A program made the translations under genes and the position numbers. From Brachypodium distachyon (Eukaryota > Streptophyta > Magnoliopsida > Poales > Poaceae), in contig NC_016133.3 of the NCBI RefSeq assembly GCF_000005505.3, positions 7,192,001-7,256,000 of the forward strand: 64,000 bases of DNA, in the 5' to 3' direction. How positions within the stretch are numbered: position 1 is the first letter of the stretch; every line of letters starts with the position of its first letter. Positions 57,899 to 64,000 of the stretch are shown here, piece by piece. The notes below the pieces were generated by a model. The model made no database searches. It was given only the letters and a program-made list of their open reading frames with translations, and was not told the origin of the DNA.

Positions 57899-59437
57899 AA
57901 TCGAATGATCGTAATACAAATATCTACAACATAGAATATATGAAAATTACTATGATTTGTAAATAGTTCTCCGGTGGAGTGAGTAGACGATGAACAACTC
58001 AAATATTTATAAAGACTAAATATATTAAATTTTACTTCCAAATATATCTTCATCCTTACCGACCTAAAAATATCAAGTAGCTATTTGGCATATAACAACG
58101 CCCTTCTCCATACTTCGAGAGATATGCTATCTTATCAGCAAAAAATACACAATCTGAAACATGATATGTCAAAATCAGAACTCGCTAAAAGAAAAATACA
58201 ACACCTGGACATGATTATCATATCTCCTGTTATTAAGTAAAATGATTTCTATATCAACTTTCATTAAGCAAGAAATATGAGTAAAGGAACGACATTTAAG
58301 ACATCAGTGAGCAATCGTACATGGACATCAATAGTACATAGCCAAAATAACTAAGAGTGTAGGAAGTTGTGTCTCCCGGAGAGCTAGTCTTTCGAGGCCA
58401 AATCGTTGTCGATTGCGCTAAGGCACGTTGGAATGCACATGCACCGCCTTAAACGGGTGTCGTCGTCGAAGTGGACGACAATTGACCTGTCGTCGCTACC
58501 TCCTACGACATCTTTCTCCGACCCCTTCCAAATGCGTAGGTTGACAAGTCATCGTCATCGCTGCCTCTAATAATCCAAAGTTATATTAGTTGAAAGTTTG
58601 CAGATTTATTTTATACGGGGACGCAGATACAAATTCTAAGGGCTCAAAAAATGTACATCTAACAACAATTTAATAATTTGTCTTAGAATTAATCCGCATA
58701 GCCAACAATTTGATGCAATGGTTACGACATCTAACTCGAGTTTGTCCTTCTTTCGTACTTGTATTCTTAAACAGTATCACCAATCCTAGTTTAAGATGTT
58801 ATTCTTGCATTTTATAAGTTTGTAAACTGAACTGTTAATTTGCTATGAATATATGTACACGTGTATCTGAGCTCATTTACTCCTTGGCACCGCTCACCCT
58901 CGCTAGTGGATCCTCTTCCTTCTCACGCAAGCGCCACCACCCATCCCGCTGCCGAGGAGTAGAGAGTCATTTGGGTACTAGGATTATAAATAAATCGGGT
59001 TTGCTATTTTCAAGACGACTGAGAAACATACTAACCCGGCACACAGCACGGGCATCCCAGGCAGTCTGGCACCACGCCGATGGTCGCTCGATGCGCTTGA
59101 TCGATTGACTCACGCGGCTCGTCATCTGTCTCTGCCCGATTCCCAAATTTCCAGGTAACAAAGAAATCGTGCCCCAACCCTGAGCTCCCAAACTCCCTAG
59201 CCAGCTATTAAATTACTGCTATTAGAAAATAGTTAAATTACAGTTATTAGTAAACACATCATTACTGGCCTATACTGGGCACTGCTACGTGAAGGATAAT
59301 GATGAGAAGTTACCGTCGTAATATCGCCTGATTGATGGTACGGGTCGTGGATGGAAAATTGAACCAGGAGATCTTTTTCTCTGACTAATCCAATCAACGT
59401 CAAACTTCTGAGTAATTCTCTACTCTAATCCTCCTTA
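57899..59437. other. Intergenic, no gene recognised
   Basis: AT-rich. The GC-richer patch at 58380-58560 has no open frame of note. Confidence 0.45.
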
Positions 59438-59877
59438 GGCCCTGTTCGGTGCTCCCCATCCTTGGGGGGATTGGAGAGGATTGGCAGGGATTTGAACTAA
59501 CAGCCCGTTCGGTAACCAAGAATTCATTTCATTTGGTAGGAAGGAAATGAAATCTAATTTTTAATAAGATTTCATTTGGTTGAATTTGAATTCCGGGTTC
59601 AAAAATCATGTTTGTCTACCACATGAAATTTGTAGAGTGAGAGACAACTCTAGAGAAATGATGGCTTTTAGAGAGAAATTGGGGTTAGTTATAGTGTAAT
59701 TTCATGAAATTTGAGATCGGATTCCTATGGCCAATTCCGTGCCATCCAAACAAGTTGGTTTCTGGAATTCAAAATGAATTTCAGAATTCTATGCCTAAAT
59801 TATGGGTGCCAAACGAGCTGTAAAATCCCAACAATCCCTGCCAATCCCCATATGTAAATCACTAACCGAACAAGCCC
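59438..59877. mobile_element. Tourist MITE (outer) with TTA target duplication
   Basis: TTA lies at 59435-59437 and 59878-59880. Termini are ggccctgttcggtgctccc and, reverse complemented, gggcttgttcggttagtg. Another MITE (59501-59820) sits inside it; without that and its TAA duplication the outer element is about 117 bp. Confidence 0.85.
59501..59820. mobile_element. Tourist MITE (inner), 320 bp, sister of 16696-17012
   Basis: TAA lies at 59498-59500 and 59821-59823. Termini cagcccgttcggtaaccaag and cagctcgtttggcaccca (reverse complement). The interior matches the reverse complement of the 16.7-kb element along its length. It is younger than the outer Tourist that it interrupts. Confidence 0.88.
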
Positions 59878-59880
59878 TTA

Positions 59881-62800
59881 TTGGAAAGACTAATGTTGAT
59901 CACAAAGTTACAACAATATAGAGCTGAGTACCAGGAAGAGGAAATTGCATGCATGATCCATAAACTTGGCAGTGGCGTTCACTTTCATCCATAAACTTGC
60001 TGATTTGAAAAACGTCCCCTTAAACTTGGCATGTGGGTTCACTTATAGTCCAAATTGATGAATTCGGGCTAAATTAGGCTACTCTATCATCTTACATGGC
60101 TGGGGGGGTCTTCTTTGCAAATTTGCGACCGTTGTTTTTCTTTCATTGAACCCCAGGTATTTTTTGACCTATAACCCCGCGGTCCAGGCATCGCTACAAA
60201 GAGGTGGCATGTTTGATTTATTAAAAAAAAAACCTCACTCGTTGCGTGTTAGACCGTTGGGCCTTTGTCCTCCTCAGTTACACTGCCTCGTCCGAGGGAG
60301 ACGAAGCGACGGAACAGAAGGGCCAGACTGCCGGAGGCGATTGTCAACAATCTCCGACGGCACAACCGGCGGCACCCACATAGATGGAATCGCGTAGATG
60401 ACGACGACTTGAACGGCGGCTCCATCGACGTCCACACGAATGACGTCGATGGCTTCTGCGGCAACTACTGGAACATCGACACGGCCGGCGCTTGCTTCAG
60501 GAGAGCAGTGGGAAGATTTGGGAATTTCTGAGGCTAGGGTTAGGGATTTAAGCTGCGGGTTAGAACCCATATTTTTCCAAGGGGGCCAACGCAAGATTCC
60601 AGAAGCCGCAATTTTGCAAAAAGAACCCCCCGAGCCACGTCAGATGTCAGCGTGGACCCAACTTGTCAACTTTAAGGAGCCGTTTTTTAAATCCGCGAGT
60701 TTATGGTTGAAAGTGAACATGGCTGTCAAGTTTAAGGATCTCCAATGCAATTTTCTCTACAAGAAAGGGGCGGGAGTGATTTGATAATAAGACGAGGAAT
60801 GGTTGCAAAAACAAGTCGGTATATATGCACTTGGACACTTGGATGCTGTCATTACCAAAGACAGGAACAGATAGCTAGGATCTAATCAAATGTTTCCAAA
60901 AGGTATGACCACTGTACCAGTCAATAGATCAGTATGGGATCGATCTGGTGGGCACTGGGATTCCTGAGGAAGAAGGGCACAAGGAGCAAAACGACGGATT
61001 CGGCCGGCACCCGTCCCGTCGCAGCGGGACTGGACACTTGGATAGGGCAGGGTCGGTCCAACAGAGGAGCATCCTCTCGCTGTCCTGTCCTAGCGAACGG
61101 TGACTTGTGCACGGTCAAATGGTACGTGGTTGACGCGGCGCAGGCAGGGCGCTCTCTAGTCTCCGGAACAGCACAAGGTACATGTGGCTAAGAGAGTGAC
61201 AGGAGTGGCAGGTCCTGATTGCATGATTGGAGATTGTGTGTGTGAACTGGTCAGGTGATCCAAATCTGCTCCTACAGCAGTAGTATTTCAGTTCAAGTTG
61301 ACATCTCCGATAAAAGATACTAAGTAGGTACTAGTTCTGCATGACGGAGAGATGAAAAGAAAATGTTAGTACTAGTTACTTGCAGAAGAAACAGTTTGTT
61401 CACGGGTACCAAGAATGAAAAGAGAATGACACGTGAGTTCATTAGAAAAAAGAAGAGAATAAACAACCGAAAGATGAGAGAGATGAAAATTAGTAACAGC
61501 TTGCCATGGAAGATGCCCATTAAATTAACATATGTTGACCCCTTTTTCCCAGGACTCGTCCCGGAGTCTGATTTTGTTAACGAGCAAAGTGCAACACATA
61601 GACGCATATACACACTCGTAAGCACACACACTCACTCGCGCCACATGTATTGAAGATTAATCGTTCAGCTCGAAGATTGACAAAACCATCACGGTATCAC
61701 GGTAGCCTTGGTTCGACAAGTACATCTCTTTCTACTGAACGAATAATGCAACTTAATCAAACACACAAGGTTTCAAACATAAGGTCATTTGATCCGTGTT
61801 GTGCTAATTTCTCTCTTGTTCTTAACCAGACGACTTACAAACTTAATTGTTAATGTTTCCTACGTTACACACTTCAGACCATTATAACCGTTAAAAGAAC
61901 TTGAGAGTATTACAAAGTTGTTTGCAAATAGAAATGTCGGTCAAATTGCATAAATGGCAACCGAATAAGTAATCCTTTTGGATGTAGACACTAGACACTG
62001 AAGCTGGGAATTCCGAATTGGAATTGAGTTTTATGAATTGGACTAGGTGTCCATAGCATTGAGAAGTGGAATTGGACAATCAATTCCTTGGTATTGTCCT
62101 TAAACTAAAACAACTCCCTCCCAATTAATTGCAAGCCACCTCTTCAAATTGGGTGAAATTGAACTAATTAATTCAGCGACCGACGGCCACCGCAGCCAGC
62201 AGTGGCGGCAACTAATCCGTTGAATTTTAGCAAAACTATTTCGGTGAATTCCAACAGACTCCGGAGATAACTCCAGTAGTGTGTTTCGATATTTTGATCT
62301 AGCCTGTGTGTGTATGTAATTTTTTTACTAGACTTTCATTTTTTTTTAAGTTTGGAAGAAATCAACATAACAAACGCTACAATTCTAGAAGGTGTAATTA
62401 CAGAGCAAACTCTCGCATTGGTAGCTTGTCTTTCTCCATTCAGGAAACAAGATCCCCATGCACACTTCGCTATAACGTGGCAATAATAGCTTTGACTCTT
62501 GTGTGCTAACTTACGTGGCGTGTCAACTTGAGCAAACAGAAATGAAGAACAAAAAGAAACGAAGCCCCTCACATTAACTTAAGCTCCCCTAAATAAATAA
62601 AAAATTAAGCTTCGATATCCATTTGAAACAAAACAAGTTGTTGATGGACCTGTGTGTCCTTGGACTTATCCATATCGGTCAGCCTAGCCTTAGCTCTGGA
62701 TGTTATCCGGAGCACACGCTCTTTTGCAATCGAAACGGACTCTCATCACGTGCATGCGTGGCGGCTCGTGATTAAGCACACCACTGCTACTTCCACAAAT

Positions 62801-62973
62801 TAAAGTAGTTGCACCAACCAATAAAGTGGGACGAAAACGAGACAGAAACAAGCCAACCCAACGAAAGGAGGCCCTCCCAAAAGAAGCACGGGGGCATATT
62901 TTACAGCCCTCGGAAACCACCGCACATATATCCGGCTCCGAATGTTGGTGGATCTGAAAGAATCATGCAGTGG
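59881..62973. other. Intergenic, no gene recognised
   Basis: Includes ccataaacttgg repeats (59955-60060) related to those at 28.7-29.2 kb, a region resembling 10830-11040 (61317-61520) and weak similarity to the 2685/49215 repeat (61590-61760). Frames at 60146-60784 have no domain that I recognise. Confidence 0.4.
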
Positions 62974-63608
62974 CTAATCTGCGGGCGCTGGCCTGACGTC
63001 CTTGAGCACCCCGACGACCTGCTGCATGGTGGGCCTCTTCTCAGGCGAGTGGGCCGTGCAGAGGAGCCCCACCTGCAGGCACTCCTCCGCCTCCCGCTCC
63101 GTCCTCCTCGTCTCCGTCTCCGTTTCTTCCCTCAGCCTGGCATCCACGATATTCGCCCCTTTCTTGTTCCGTATAACGCCACGAGCCCAGCTTACGGTCG
63201 CTTCGTCCCATTTCGCCTGCCCCGTCACGAGCTCAAACACCAGAACCCCGAACCCGTACACGTCGCCCTCTGGCGTCTCGTTGCTGCCAGGGTGCACGAA
63301 GTCGGAGATCCGAGGCTCCAGGTCGTCGCCGAGAAGGATGTTGGTGGGCACCAGATGGCCGTGCACGATTGGCCGGCCTGATGATCCCTGGTGCAGGAAT
63401 GCCAGCCCTCGCGCGATCCCTAGTATCAGCTGGTACCGGGTAGGCCAGTCGCCTATGGGTTTGTTGGAGGTGTCCTCCGTGGCGTCCCATGTGGGATCGA
63501 TGATGATGCCTGATTCTTGGATGTCCATGCTGCCGGCTGGTAGCTCGTGGAGCCACCGGTGTAGGTCGCCCTTCTCCGTGTACTCGTATAGCAGAAGCTT
63601 CTGTGTCC
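62974..63608 (-). CDS. Last exon of an LRR-receptor-like pseudokinase
   Basis: The exon begins after a TTTGCAG acceptor at 63609 and encodes 210 residues to a TAG at 62974. It holds the kinase C-lobe: LLLYEYTEKGDLHRWLHELP, WPTRYQLILGIARGLAFLH, EPRISDF, GDVYGFGVLVFELVTG, LCTAHSPEKRPTMQQVVGVLKD. The layout, including a long insert after the hinge, resembles plasma-membrane LRR receptor kinases of the At2g24230 type (from memory). The HRDxKxxN catalytic loop reads HGHLVPTN, so the base Asp and the Lys are lost; DFG reads DFV, and about 20 residues of activation segment with the APE motif are missing. It should not phosphorylate and may signal as a scaffold, or be decaying. Earlier exons (glycine loop, transmembrane segment, LRRs) are not visible before the right edge. 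Confidence 0.8.
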
Positions 63609-63834
63609 CTGCAAATGTGATCGTTATGATAATATGTGCAATTTGACCAGCAACTTGAATGGAAAATAATGCGTGTATTTGGCCTACTTCTCTGTTTTGT
63701 TTTGTAGCAATACAATTGTTCAATGGAATTCATGGGATCTGGATCCTCTAACTTGAAGAAGAGAAGTCAGAAGGTGACTTTGCTTAGCAAACAAACATTT
63801 CCCGCTAAAAAAAAAGAAAAACGAAATCGCAGGC

Positions 63835-64000
63835 ATGCTTGGCCACGGAATCAGCGCCATGTACCACGCCGACGATAACACGCCGCCGCCGGCGGAGCTG
63901 CGCGAGTTCCGGCACTCGGTCAGGACCCGTCTATTTAGGCCTTCGCCGCAGCCTCCGCCGCCTACGTGCTCCAGGACCTCGCTCGCGGGCGCTGTGCTCC
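63835..64000 (+). CDS. Possible gene start running off the right edge
   Basis: A GC-rich frame opens at an ATG at 63835 (a second ATG at 63859) and stays open for 55 codons to the window end, with MYHADDNTPPPAELREF near its start. The composition change from AT-rich to GC-rich at about 63830 fits a grass first exon. I do not recognise the product. It could instead be on the other strand, as an upstream exon of the pseudokinase, but the minus frames here show no kinase or LRR motif. Confidence 0.3.
   Translation, partial: MLGHGISAMYHADDNTPPPAELREFRHSVRTRLFRPSPQPPPPTCSRTSLAGAVL

Overview
The window is plant nuclear DNA, almost certainly from a grass of the Pooideae and most likely the Triticeae. 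Reasons: GC-rich exons in AT-rich intergenic DNA, many Stowaway- and Tourist-type MITEs, a BARE/WIS/Angela-like Copia solo LTR, and grass-type class III peroxidases. I have no database confirmation of the species.

Gene content. Six secreted class III peroxidase genes (called Prx1 to Prx6 here, local labels only) lie on the + strand at 7.3, 19.6, 22.7, 36.8, 51.0 and 54.1 kb. Five share two introns at the same positions (after FV[N/Q/L] before GCD, and inside the L/LGGP motif); Prx3 has none. All six keep the distal Arg/His, the proximal His and the eight disulphide cysteines, so all look functional. Between Prx3 and Prx4, on the - strand, is a complete ten-exon thermospermine synthase gene (ACL5 type), with two introns that appear to start with GC. 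Near the right edge, on the - strand, is the terminal exon of an LRR-receptor-kinase-like gene whose catalytic residues are lost (a pseudokinase). A GC-rich open frame runs off the right edge.

Mobile DNA. About three quarters of the window is intergenic and mobile-element derived: a broken but nearly complete LINE (40.3-45.7 kb, - strand) and two other LINE remnants; an Ac/Ds-like hAT element with an exact 8-bp target duplication at 9.9-10.8 kb, itself holding a Stowaway; a second hAT-like element (46.2-48.9 kb) split by a solo LTR with an exact TACCC target duplication; a roughly 3.1-kb element with arrays of GTAACACA motifs at both ends (11.4-14.5 kb); a Tourist element nested in another Tourist (59.4-59.9 kb), the inner one having a sister copy at 16.7 kb.

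How the genes may work together. Peroxidases of this class act in the cell wall (monolignol coupling, extensin cross-linking, H2O2 turnover). ACL5 makes thermospermine, which restrains xylem differentiation in Arabidopsis. A link between the enclosed ACL5 and the surrounding peroxidases is a hypothesis only; shared history by tandem duplication around an older gene is the simpler reading. No CRISPR, rRNA or tRNA gene was recognised.
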